The notes beneath the pieces were generated by a model. The model ran no database searches, was not told the DNA's origin, and saw only the letters and a program-made list of their open reading frames with translations. A DNA stretch of 64,000 nt from Benincasa hispida (Eukaryota; Streptophyta; Magnoliopsida; Cucurbitales; Cucurbitaceae): assembly GCF_009727055.1 (NCBI RefSeq), contig NC_052351.1, positions 12,032,439 through 12,096,438 on the forward strand, in the 5' to 3' direction. This document shows positions 37,152 to 48,099 of this stretch, in pieces; position 1 is the stretch's first letter; every line of letters starts with the position of its first letter. The translations under genes were made by a program, and so were the position numbers.

Positions 37152-37742
37152 TGTTGAGATTGGTGTCCTAAATCTCTTGTATTCTCGTAGTTTGTAAACA
37201 TTGTATAAACAAATTGTTATTAATAAAATATTGTTACTTTATGAGCATACACTCAATCCAATAAACTAAGATCCTAGGTTATTTTATGTAATTTAAACAA
37301 GTATGTAGAGACATACAAGTGGATTTTGTTTAAATAATAAACTAAATAGTCTGTATTAGATGGATAAAACTAGGTACCTTATCCTGGTGACACTACAAAT
37401 ACGAGCCGCTTTGTAGATGTTACAAGTGTTGTAAAGTGCTACAAATGATCTAATCCTGATTATTCATGTGGAGACATGTGAGTGGGGTATCCTATATAAA
37501 GAGTTTATATAAGACTGGACAACGAAAAGATTAGTCTTATTATATAACGTTGTTAATAATAAAGACTTACATTTCCCCAGGATGACCATAGGTGACATGA
37601 CCTAAATCCTGAGTGAGTTGTGAACTTCTGCTCATGAAGGCGGTCCTTTGATTTGTATGGGTGAGAGTGGCCAGGTTTCCAACTCAATATACCTACCATT
37701 TTGGGAATTCGTCTAATTGGAGAGCTGGGTACACAACTACAT

Positions 37743-40171
37743 TATTGGGTTTTGTGTCCTAAAACTCGTAGTTTGTAAACAATAAAACTTATTCTGAAAA
37801 TTCAATAAAGTTGTTATTGAATATATGAATTGCTTATTTTGTTTTAGAAATAAATCCAATAAACTAAAAGATCCATGACTATTATATGAGTACTTGAACT
37901 CTATGTTAGAGTTGGCAATGGGGCCAGGGCGGAACAGTGGAGCGTTTCTCGTCCCCATCCTTGATGGGGGATTTTACCTCCATCCCCACCATTTCAAGGC
38001 GGGGACGAGGATTCCCCGTTTTCCCTTTTATTTCCCTATAGGGACTTTTTTTTAATTTTTTTTTTTTTTTTGTAAAATTATCTTTGGTTTGGGCTTAGAC
38101 ACTTTAGTTGGGCTTAGTATGGGTTAAATTAAAAACTAAGCTAAATGTAAAAAGTTAAATACCTAATATATATAGAGAGAGAGAGAGAGAAAATATATTT
38201 AAAAATCTAATTACACATATAGAAAAAATATTTAAAAACCTAATCGAGGCAGGGTTAGGGTCGAGGATGGGGCGGGGACACCCTCCCAATCCTTGCCTCG
38301 TCCCAGGATCGAGAACCCTAAAGAGGTCCCTAGTTTGACCCCATCTCCGGTCAAATCGGGGATTCCCAGCCCCGATCGGGGCAGGTCCCCGTGGGAAATT
38401 TTGCCAACCGTACTTTATGTGGAGACATAAAAGTGGATCGAGTTCGAGTAAAAAATCAAAATGGTCTATAGTATATGAATAAGATTGTGTGCCTTATTCT
38501 GGTAACACTATCGGATGCAGCCCACTCTGTAGTTGTTACAAGTAGTTGTAAAGTGCTATAGACGAAGTGATCCTAATTCGTACATGTGATGAAATAGGAG
38601 TAGGATCGTCCTGTGCAATGAGTTTGCACAAGATCGGACCACGAAATAAGCTGCTCTTACTTTTTAACATTGTTTACTGTTTAAGACTGACTATTTCAAA
38701 ACGATGACCTGGGTAACTTAACCTTAATCTTGAGCTAACTATGAACCCCTGTTTATTCGGGATTAACTTTAAATTTGCATAGGTGAGAGTTGGCTCAACA
38801 GCGTCGGCTCAATAAGTCTCACATTTCAGGGATAAGACCGGGTAGACAGCTGGGCATAGGGTGCAAGATGAAATTCACTCCTATCCGCTTTTAGGGATAG
38901 TAGAGAGTTGTTCCCTTAAGTGCTAACTTCGGGTCTTGAAAAAAGGACCCCACCCTCTCATTGGCTCGAGAGGAACTCAGTTTGATGATCGAATCACAAA
39001 CCAATTGTTCATTAGAGGATCAGTGGGACTTAAGAAACAAGAGGTAATCTCGAGGGTAAAACAACTATTTGACACAACCATTATTACGAATAACTTGTGA
39101 AGGGTTAACTTACTAATCTTGGTTATATCGAGTGGACACAATATATCTACAGTGAGAGTAGTGTAGCTCTGGGCTTTAGTGGAGTGACCCAGTAGTTAAC
39201 GAATAGAGGTTAATTCGGTGTAAAGAGTTTAGGTCGATGGAGCTCATGATCTGTAGGCCCACTAGGTCCTCTACTAGCTCACAAACGGATTAGCCTTAGA
39301 GTAGCGCGATAAGTTGATTTGAAACGTTCAAATTAGAATTAAGGAAATTAGTAATTATATGTGATATAATTACACGTTTAATTTTGGAATTAAATGAAAT
39401 TGGAGAATCAATTAATACTTATATATAATCTAAATATGAAATTCATGAATAAGGATTCATGATAGTGAAATTGGTGCTAAATTAATTTAATATTAAATTA
39501 ATTGAATTAATTAAATTATTTAATTAATTATTAATTATTTTATTTGAAAAATCAATTTTGAATTAATTTTTTAAAAAATTAATAAAATTTCAGTTTTTTT
39601 TATTAAAAAAACTGAAATTAAGGTTTAGTTTAAACATAAATTTCAAATTAAAAAGAAAAAGAAGAAAATTGGAAATGAAAAAGGTGGGGGTTTTCCACTT
39701 TAGGTGCTAGCACCTTAGTCACATTCCATGAACTCTTCCAGTCCAATTTATCAAGCATTAGCTGTAATGCATGCAGGAAATCCATTTGCATGAAATTCAT
39801 GCTATAAATAAACCAAATTGGAGTGGAAATTGGGCATGCATCAAAGGTGTTTTAGCTTAAAGTTTCAAGAGTTGAAAACTGGGTTTTGAGCTGAAAAACC
39901 AGAGTCCCCTCTCATTTTTTCCCTAATTTAAGCTTATTTTGAGTCCGACAACTCAATCTAAGGCACCAAGAGGATAGTCGGGAAGATCTTGTGGTGGTTC
40001 ACATCCATAGAAAGGGAGAATTGCAGTTGGAATTTGTGATTCAAGGGTATCTTCAAAGGTTAGTGTTGAACCCTTTTTTATTTTACGAGTATGTTGTTTT
40101 GGAGCCAAAATTAATAATTAGAATGCTTATGATTATGTTTTGCTTCCACTACTTGCTTTCTTATTCCAACA
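37743..40171 (+). mobile_element. Solo LTR R nested in LTR Q/T
   Basis: Starts TATTGGGTTTTGTG (TG changed to TA) and ends TTCCAACA at 40171. It is flanked by TACAT (37738-37742) and TACAC (40172-40176), a 5-bp TSD with one C-to-T difference. It is 2429 bp, or about 1.9 kb without the MITE it contains. Confidence 0.85.
37906..38411. mobile_element. hAT-like MITE with GC-rich ends inside LTR R
   Basis: A 506-bp segment absent from the homologous site of other LTRs. Flanks are ACTCTATG (37898-37905) and ACTTTATG (38412-38419), an 8-bp TSD with one mismatch, as for hAT transposons. The ends are imperfect inverted repeats (TTAGAGTTGGCAATGGG and, on the other strand, TACGGTTGGCAAAATTT). The interior has GC-rich 'gggcgggg/ccccgcc'-type arms, a T-rich run near 38047-38071 and a GA microsatellite near 38171-38190. 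There is no transposase. Confidence 0.8.
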
Positions 40172-40756
40172 TACACAAGATGGAATTCACTTCTTCCCTG
40201 ATGTCGAGGTAAGTAGATAAATTGCTCACTTAAGGACTGATTCCGAGGCTTGAACTATGTGATCACACCCTCCCCTGGCCCGGGAGGGACTTGGTCATAG
40301 TTGGTATAACTTATTTTTCATTAGAGGAATCAGTAGTACTTAAGAAGTTAGAAAGTTAGATGTAACTACAAGGGTAAAACGATAATTTTGGCCCAACTGT
40401 ACTTACGAGCAATTTGTGAAGTATTATCGCACTGTTGACTCGTTATATCCAATGGACACATAAATATATCTGTAGTGCGAAGAGTACAACTGTTAGTCTT
40501 TAGTGGAATGACTGACAGTTAATGGATGTTGGGTAATTTAATTAAAAAGTTTAATTAATTATCCAAGTAGAATTTGAGCTTCAATCTACAGGTCCATAAG
40601 ATCCCCTCTGTAGCTCAACAAGGATTTAATTGAGAACTAATTTTAGATTAATTTGAATTGTTCAAATTAATTGAAAGAAATTAATTATATATGATATAAT
40701 TATTTGAATTAATTATATGTGATATAATTGATATAATGTATTAGATACATTATAAG

Positions 40757-40932
40757 GATAGTTGCAAATATAGACATTAAACCCAAAGTATTAGCAGATA
40801 TAACATAATATAAAAAAATTGCAAATATGACCAAACTTAAATAGTTTATCAGTAATAGACCATATTATTGGTAGGAGTCTATCAGTGATAGACCATATCA
40901 CTGGTAAGAGTCTATCAGCGATAGACTACTAT
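40757..40932. repeat. MITE-like insert with TCTATCAGTGATAGAC repeats
   Basis: This breaks LTR T between 'agatacattat' and 'tttagtataaatatg', which are adjacent in other LTRs. It contains three near-copies of a palindromic 16-mer, TCTATCAGTGATAGAC, at about 40885-40928 and upstream. Only one end of an inverted repeat structure is visible. Confidence 0.5.
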
Positions 40933-41225
40933 CATTTAATTTAGTATAAATATGATTTATATTAAATGTCATACATTGTTGGGAGAAAATAAAACTATAG
41001 GATATATTATATTTGATACAATATATATATATAAAAACTATAGGTTATGTGTTATATTTGATATAACATATAGTGTGTGTATATATATACTTATAGTCAT
41101 TCTTCTTGTTATTCTGTTTCATACTTCTCTTTTTTAGTGTATTCATTTTACTATCCTTCGATTTCAATAGACATCATGACAAAGAGTGTTGAACTGTTTT
41201 ATTGGTTTCTTTTGTGTCCTTGTGT

Positions 41226-41781
41226 TGTTGGGCTTTACTGAGTACAGGGAAGTAGATACTTAACATATTCCAACTCTCATATGCTAAATATACTTGTTGG
41301 CACGAGAAACTCATGTGCGTTTGTTGTCGCCACAGACCATTTGTGGGCTATATGTTGGCCCACTTCTCCTAATCATCCTTTGAACTGACTCATGTGAGAG
41401 TTACTCACACTAGTGTGGTTCTGAGCTTACCACATTCCAATGCGTAAGTCAATACAAGGAGTGTATTATTCAGCTAAGTACAGAGAGTAGAGAGTAAAGT
41501 TAGAATTCTCATTTGGAGTTTACTTGTTTCCTCTCTTCGGGAATCTAGCTATTTATAATGTCTTTCCTCTAACTCTCACTTAGGTCTAACATCAGCAAAG
41601 CATCAAAACGAGTTGAACTCAATTATTTCTCGATTTAGATATTCCTTTACTCTGTTGGTTGGCCTGGAACTCGAAATTTCCAAATTTTCCTTTTTGGGAT
41701 GCTCGTTTCCCATGTTGCCTCCAATTTTCTTTGAGCTTAGACCCATGAGGTTTTAGACTTTGCCTATGGCAACCCTAACAA
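41226..41781 (-). mobile_element. Possible short solo LTR
   Basis: The segment is bounded by TGTTGTTGGGC and CCCTAACA. On the minus strand it has the TATA-like 'attataaatagctag' near 41550. No flanking TSD and no PBS were found, so this could be chance. The surrounding 41091-41900 holds no coding region I can support. Confidence 0.3.
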
Positions 41782-41978
41782 TATTTATTCAAGACAGCTC
41801 TAAAGGTATGGATCTCATCAAGGAATGGCCAAAAATTCCAAAACTTAAACTCCCAAGTCTAACAGCCCATACTTTTTGCAGTGAAATTCAAATTTCTAGG
41901 TAAAGAAGAAGCAATTTGGCCTTAAAAAAGGTACAACTTTCAACATAATTCCACCTGTTGATTTCTTGGGAATCGCCC

Positions 41979-42164
41979 TCACTTTTGTACTTCACTCGAG
42001 TTCTTTTGATATAATTCATCAAGTGCTCTAGTAGAAGCTTGGTAGTTAGAAGGCATGTGAAGCCAACCAGAAACCTTCTCTTTTGCCATCTCTTTTTTGA
42101 AAAAAGCTTTAAAATCCTTCCTTTTATCATAATCAAAAGATCCCCCCATGCCACAAATGTGCAT
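41979..42164 (-). other. Unrecognised 61-codon reading frame
   Basis: It starts MHICGMGGSFDYDKRKDF and ends SSEVQK. It contains a lysine-rich amphipathic stretch and reads more like a protein than the neighbouring AT-rich frames. I do not recognise the family. It could be a fragment of a retroposed gene or chance. It lies 5' of the OVATE gene on the opposite strand. Confidence 0.2.
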
Positions 42165-42491
42165 ATCTCAATAACCATTCTTTAATTGTAACTGAAAGAC
42201 TTGGCAAAATCAGTATCACTCAGTCGCCATAGATGCACTGAACAGTTCATCCTCACTCCAAAAAAAGGAAAAGCTTTTCATTTTCATGATTCCCTCAAAA
42301 GGAAATTATTAGAGGTCTACTCAAGCATCATCATTACTTTCCCCCAATTCCTGTTCCCCCTCTGTTTTATCCCTTCTTTCCAATAACCACAACTTGAAAC
42401 ATTCTAAATGCAAAAAAAGAAACAAGACCCACTTTGCCAATTGTGCATAAATGATTATTTTGGCCTCCAAATTCCCTTCAAAGCAGTGAGA

Positions 42492-42977
42492 ATGAAAGCA
42501 GGAGGCTCAAGCCATCAGCATCAGCAAGAACAGAGAGCATACAGAGCCTTGTGCTGTGGATGCACTTGCAACTGCAGATTGAGTTTTTCTTCTTCAGAAG
42601 AAACAGAAAGCTTCAGCTCTGAGCGATTCCCATCAGTTTCCAGCATCGCCCACGCCATGGTTCAGGAGAAACTCGATCAAATGATAAGGGAAAAACGAGA
42701 GATAAGAAATGGTAAAGAAAGAAAGAAACAGAGAAGTGAAGATACCAAATTTGTTGTAATGGTGGCTATGGAGAAATGCTCTGATGACCCTAAAGAAGAC
42801 TTTAGAGTTTCAATGACGGAAATGATTTTGGCTAATCGAATTGAGAAGCCAAAGGATCTACGTAACCTCTTGAACTATTATATCTCCATGAACTCAGATG
42901 AATGTCATGGTGTTATTCTCGAGGTATTTCATGAGGTTTGTAGCAAATTGTTTTTGGCTTGTGAACGCTATTGGTAG
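42492..42977 (+). CDS. OVATE family protein (transcriptional repressor), single exon
   Basis: Encodes a small OVATE-family protein (OFP) of 161 residues if translation starts at 42492. OFPs are plant nuclear transcriptional repressors that bind TALE homeodomain proteins and affect organ shape, elongation and cell walls. The conserved C-terminal OVATE domain covers residues ~86-154: [15 protein letters not shown], then [27 protein letters not shown] and the end [14 protein letters not shown]. The N-terminus has a Cys-rich patch (CCGCTCNC) and a Ser-rich stretch; the middle is basic (KERKKQR). An upstream in-frame ATG at 42408 would add 28 residues, but its -3 base is T, while 42492 has A at -3, so 42492 is preferred. 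No intron, as usual for OFPs. It converges on CHRC. The exact OFP subgroup is not resolved. Confidence 0.88.
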   Translation: MKAGGSSHQHQQEQRAYRALCCGCTCNCRLSFSSSEETESFSSERFPSVSSIAHAMVQEKLDQMIREKREIRNGKERKKQRSEDTKFVVMVAMEKCSDDPKEDFRVSMTEMILANRIEKPKDLRNLLNYYISMNSDECHGVILEVFHEVCSKLFLACERYW

Positions 42978-44515
42978 AGAAATTTACTAATTTAGCATTC
43001 TTTTTCACATGTTTAATCTTGCTTTTCTTTAAATTTCCAAAAAGAAGGCAAGAATTTCAGAGACTACAGAATTTTGAAAAGTAAAATGGTCTTTGATAGG
43101 GAAAATGGAAAGTTCTGGTGTTTTTAATAGGTGGATTATAATCCTCCTCTATTATAGTTCTCTCGTTAAAACAGAGAAAATCAAAACAAATTGATGTGAC
43201 TTGATCAAAACAATCCAAACCCAATTGAATGGTTCGTATAATTCATTGAATAAGCAGAAAATCTTACTCGTTTGGCTTCATTGATGAACTTAATTGGGAA
43301 GAATCCATTTTCTCATTCACCGACTTCAAAAGACCATTTTCCTCCATAATGTGTTGTGTGTAATGAAAGGTGTCCTTTTCAGTTTTCAGTTTTCAGATCC
43401 ATTTACTAACATTCTCGAAACGATCAAATGGTAAATTATGATACTAATTTCACTGCTATCAAGTAAAAAGTACATGGTAAAACAAATAATGAGAAAGAAA
43501 AGGCTAATATCAAGGTAGTAGTTGGAGGAGTTTGTTAGATGATCATAAAGATTTACTTTTCAATGTACTATAATTGGGAAAAAAAAAATTAGTGTTGTTG
43601 CAACCATCTATTATGCAATTCAGACGACCCCCAATCAACATCTATCACATGGTAAAAAAAAAATTGATTTTTTTCTATTTTTTCATACATATTCCTAGTA
43701 AGTATGAAAATTGTCCCTAACTATTGTCCTTTACAATTGGTTGAAAGTTTGAACCCACTTTCTACTTTGGCCGGCTTATTTGAATAAGAGAGAGAAGAAG
43801 ATTTTAGATAAACAGAAAACTCTATAGCATACACTTTATTGACAATAAAAGGAATTCAATAGCTATCTAAAAAATAATTCTCATCTTTTCAATATGAAAC
43901 TCCCCCTCATTTTCAACAATTACGTCTGATTAAATATCTATTCATAATAATTGTTGGATGTAGATCAGATACAAATTAACCTCACCGGAAGGCTAACTCC
44001 TCTGTTTTGCAAGCCTTTCTCTTGGCTCAAACCGATCACAACACTTATTTCTTTCTTTTCTTTCTTTTTTTCTTTTTTTTTTTTCTAACAGAAATTAACT
44101 AATAAGATATAAAATATTAATTGACAAGTCAATGTAAGCCTAACTCAAGCGTGCGAATGGCCTCAACTTTAGCCTTCAATAACAAAAATGAAATAGAAAA
44201 GTATTCAAAAAAAATTATTGCACTGGCAGTTCAATCCAAACAAGCTTTTCACACCTTTTGATTAACTTTGATTTTTGTACTGTGTGGTACAAGATTAATG
44301 GTGTTCCTTTCCCCAAAAGATACTCAAATGACAAAAGACATGGATAATTGAAGCTGGCCCTTTTATTAACAGGAGGCAATACCATTCACTATTTGAGAAG
44401 AAACTACAACACGTATAGCAGCATTTTTAGATAATAATTTAGTTTCGTATGGACCCTTTATAGAACTCCATTATCCCCTCGGAACAGCAGAGGATAGTGA
44501 GGAGAGTGGAGATAT
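42978..44515. other. Intergenic region between the convergent OVATE and CHRC genes
   Basis: No coding region or retroelement is visible. It is AT-rich with T- and A-runs, notably near 43581-43590 and a pyrimidine tract at about 44055-44090 ('ttctttctttttttc'). Both genes would end transcription here. Confidence 0.6.
44362..44367 (-). terminator. Candidate poly(A) signal of CHRC
   Basis: The minus strand reads AATAAA about 150 bases past the CHRC stop codon, in 'gttaataaaaggg'. Position and sequence fit a plant near-upstream polyadenylation element; no transcript data support it. Confidence 0.45.
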
Positions 44516-46399
44516 TTAGGGAGATAAGAGAGCACTGCCTTCCTTGATGAGTACAAACACGCTACCACCATCTCCTCGTGAAATTCGAAGATCTTCATCG
44601 AGATAAGTAGTTAGCAACCAAGACTCGGCATTGCTGTTAGGGATTGAGAACTTGATCGGTGGTTGGCTCGATATCGTCCTGGCCACATTTGAAGCAGTAT
44701 CTTGAATGGAGGATATGATGCCATTGAATGGTGAAAGGTCAATCTTCTGCCCAAGAAACTCCACATTTTCTGGTATCACTAATGAATCCGTTAGCTGGGG
44801 AGTCCCAATGACACCTTCTTCAAACTTGATCTGGAAAAATAGTTGAGTGTGAAAATAAATATTATTAGCTCATTACAAAGTCAAAAGAGTTGAAATTGAA
44901 CCTACGGACAAGAAAACCGAAAGATTCTAGCTTACCTGTACACGCTGGGGACTTCTAACTTCAAACTTTGCATTAGTACTAATGGAAGTGGTGGCTAGAG
45001 GGCCGGAAAACTGGACGGAGTTTTGGACGGTGAAGCTCTCTGAATCAATTGTTTGTGAAATTTCTTCCACTTTGACCAATGGAAATGTACTCCTAGACAA
45101 CAGTGGGTACATACCCGAGAACGATGTGTACCTACATCCAAACATTCATATTAAGAAACTTAGGGTGACAAAATTTTGTAATGCAGAATTGTTGCAACCA
45201 ATCATCTGCTAGTACGTAATAGACAGCGAATAGATTACAACAAAAGACAAGAAAAGGGGACAAAAAAAGTTTTAGCAGGTTATAATCATCCTCTAGACAT
45301 TACAACTCTGGCCATATAAAATTAAGGCAGGTTTGTCAGGTGTAAAAAGCTACTGTAAAGACTCCCTTGATTTCCCTCTAAGGTTTAGTGAAGCAAAGAT
45401 TTAACATAACAACGCTAGCAACTTCGGCTAGCTGACCACATTCAAAGAATGATACAAAACCTGATGCAAGGACAATTGCAGTCACCTCAATCACAAGTCT
45501 GAATCCCATCAAGGAAACCAAAACTTAATCAAACCTTTTCTAAATGGCCCATAGATTCTAGTTTAACACAGAACAATATGACTCGCCCAACAGGAAGTAG
45601 CTGAAGTAACAACGCCACATGGTAGGTCGATACTAAGTCCAAATATGATATTCAAGATCAACATGTACAAGAAATTACCGCCAATATTTAAAAATTCGTG
45701 AAGCTTTGCAAGGGAGATGTGTGATTAATCGGCAGAAAAGAAATTCGATTAAACTCGTTCCAGCTTTTCAGTCATCCGAAAAAAATTACTAGGTTTCGTT
45801 GATTCGGGATCTTTTTCCCGATTCATGATACGAAGTTCAATCATATAGTACAAAGAGGAAGCTGTTATTAAAACAACTGTTGAAGAAATAACCAACCAGG
45901 TTACTAGTATCAAGTTTGGTATTATTAAGAGAACTTACGCGAGAATCCATTTGCCGTTGAGCAGAGTCAGGGCCTCAGTAGGAGCAGGTGTTGGATTCTT
46001 CGCTTCGAGTTGCGTAATCAGCTCGACAATCTCCGCCCTAGTTTCGCTAGACGCTCGTAATCCACGATCGGTCCCGTCAAAGGAGTCCACCAACGCCTTC
46101 TTCAGCTTATAAATCTCCGATGGCTCCAGAGGCTTCTCCTCCTCCTCTTCAGCTACCGCCACAGCCGGGCCATCTCCATACGGCTCGTCCTTCTCCGCGC
46201 CCCACTCGTCATCGTTCACCACCGCACGGACCTTGAACGCAGGTCTAGCTGAGATCGGCGACTTCCCCGCCGCGGCTCTGACGCCGGCCCCAATCGAACC
46301 GATGGGGACAATCGAGGGCTTGGAAATCAATTGAGGCTGCGGTGGATTCAATGAGAGAGTCTTGCACGGAAGTTGATTTAATTGAGAAACAAACGCCAT
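44516..46399 (-). CDS. CHRC: Plastid-lipid-associated protein / fibrillin (CHRC-type), three exons
   Basis: Exons on the minus strand: 46399-45939, 45131-44936 and 44830-44516 (TAA stop at 44518-44516). Introns are 807 and 105 bp, both GT..AG (donors gtaagttc and gtaagc; acceptors gatgtag and ttttccag). Phases fit exactly: 461+196+315 = 972 nt, 323 residues. Residues 1-60 form a Ser/Ala/Arg-rich chloroplast transit peptide, 62-94 an acidic linker ([13 protein letters not shown]), and 95-315 the PAP/fibrillin domain, with [24 protein letters not shown], the [14 protein letters not shown] region and the C-terminal [14 protein letters not shown]. The length and sequence resemble cucumber CHRC. 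The protein coats carotenoid fibrils and plastoglobules in chromoplasts and is induced in petals, fruit and under stress. No defect is seen. Confidence 0.93.
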
Positions 46400-46720
46400 T
46401 GATTTCTCTCCACTTCCCTAAATCAGACAAACAATCACAGAACACAAAGTGAAAGACGGGGACTTGCACAGCTGCTGCTACGTTTTAAAAATCTTTCAAA
46501 AACTAGCAACCGAGAGGGACGATTAAATAAATACGAAAAGGCAGTTAAAAAGACGATTCTACCCTTGATCTTCGCGACTGTTCCGAAACTTGTCATTGTT
46601 TTGGAGGCCAAATTGGACCTTGTGAAGTTAAATGGCTTGTTTGATAATTGCACGCAACGTGGCCCGTTGAGATTAGTACACGTGGCATACGAAGAGGGAG
46701 AGTACAAAACACAGGGAGGC
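46400..46720 (-). promoter_or_regulatory. CHRC 5' UTR and proximal promoter
   Basis: On the minus strand a TATA-like TATTTAT lies at 46532-46526, about 130 bases upstream of the ATG. Two ABRE cores ACGTGGC are on the plus strand at 46657-46663 and 46680-46686; the second is within ACACGTGGC. A TGGCCTCCAA word sits on the minus strand at 46610-46601. These fit a gene regulated by abscisic acid or stress and possibly gibberellin, but this is inferred from motifs only. Confidence 0.5.
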
Positions 46721-47125
46721 AGCCTAAAACGAGCCAACCGAAGCATGTGAGGCGCGAAATGAATGAATAGAGAATACACTTTCGTGCTTTAAGAACCAAT
46801 ATTCTAAAAACGGCACCACGGTACCCAAAACTTTATGTTACGCGCGTGTTTTCGATCATTTTTTAAAATAGATGGATGCATGTATCTTAATGTGATGTCT
46901 ATAAATATTTATGAACGTAAATTTATGATATAAATAAAGAAAGTGAAAGAAGAGTATTGGATTTCCGTAATACTAATAAAATTCTCCTCTGACAAGTATC
47001 ACACGAATCATCGTATGTCAAAATATCATCCGTTCCGTAGTAGTTTTTTAAGAAAAATAGGTCGAATGGGTCAAGGATTTATTGATACAAAATTGAAAAA
47101 TGGAGTCCCTATTCGATAACTATTT
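46721..47125. other. Upstream intergenic sequence
   Basis: No coding region or clear repeat is visible; moderately AT-rich sequence between the CHRC promoter and the MITE cluster. Confidence 0.5.
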
Positions 47126-47437
47126 AGGCTCCGTTTGATAACCATTTAGTTTTTTATTTTTTGTTTTTAAAAATTAAATATATAGACACTACTTATACCT
47201 CAAAATTTCTTCCTTTATTATCTACATCTTACCAATGGTTTAAAAAACCAAGACAAATCTTGAAAACTGGAAAAAAAAAAAGTAACTTTTAAAAACTTGT
47301 TTTTGGTTTTAGAATTTGGCTAAGAATTCAACTATTGAACATAAAAAAGATGCAAATTATTGTAAGAATTTGGGAGAAAATAAGCTTAATATTGAAAAAC
47401 CAAAAACAAAAAATGGAATGTTACCAAATGGGCCCTA
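47126..47437. mobile_element. MITE with long inverted ends (GGCTCCGTTTGATAACC type)
   Basis: The left arm AGGCTCCGTTTGATAACCAT is matched on the other strand by the right arm AGGGCCCATTTGGTAACATT. Both are followed by T-rich 'tttttt.tttttgttttt'. Length is about 310 bp with no ORF. The same arm type occurs at 56681-56950 and 60403-60654. Confidence 0.65.
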
Positions 47438-47700
47438 GTTTTTAGTTTTGTATTTTTAAAAATTAAATTTTTTTCTCTCAATTTCTTACCATAGTTTACA
47501 TACTTCTTAAGTAAAATAGTTTAATTCTTAGTCAATTTTCCAAAACAAAAATTATCTTTTAAGTTTCTAAAACTTGACTTGATTTTTTATAACAACAGTA
47601 AAAAGTAGATAACAAAGCAATAAAATAAGAGGTGGAAGAAGTGTTTAATTTTCAAAAGTCATAAACCAAAAAACAACTTGTTCCTAAATGGTACCTGAAA
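47438..47700. mobile_element. Second MITE-like segment abutting the first
   Basis: Begins 'tagtttttagttttgtattttt' and ends 'ccaaaaaacaacttgttcctaaatggtacc', imperfectly complementary arms of the same style. The centre has 'ttctctcaatttctta' opposite 'taaaataagaggtggaag'. It may be a related MITE or a rearranged half. Confidence 0.4.
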
Positions 47701-48099
47701 GGTCTATTAGATACATAAATGAAAGTTTAGGGATTCATTTAACATTTCTTAAAGTTCATGAATTTAATTGACATAAAATAATATATTTATTTGACACAAT
47801 ATTAAAAGCGGATACAACTTAAACTTCAATTCAAGTTCATAAGTTATTTAAAAAAAAAAAATCAAGTTCATAAACCTAATATTAACTATTAAACTAGTGT
47901 GAAAAATCTAGCCACCAATGAATGAAAATAAAATTGTGTTGTGCAGCTCGTGCATTAATATATATATTGAGACTGAGAGAGGTCTAAATTCTAATCACGT
48001 GTTTAATTAAATTTGTTTTGTAGCGTCAGCATATGTGCAGCTGGTACTTTACATTTAAAATAATGGCTTGGATTTTTTACATCTACTATTGTGACTTCA

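Larger units (their letters stand above)
37152..41090 (+). mobile_element. Solo LTR Q/T interrupted by solo LTR R
   Basis: A plus-oriented LTR starts TGTTGAGATTGGTG at 37152. It is cut at 37742 by LTR R and resumes at 40172-40176. Joining the two gives the 'gctgggtacacaac-tacacaagatggaattc' order expected from other copies. The 3' part fades out in AT-rich sequence near 41090, so its end is truncated. A small MITE-like piece sits at about 40757-40932. Confidence 0.8.

Noticed and set aside
46435..46779. 114-codon minus-strand frame upstream of CHRC
   Set aside because: It covers the CHRC promoter and 5' UTR, lacks a recognised domain, and its end overlaps promoter motifs.
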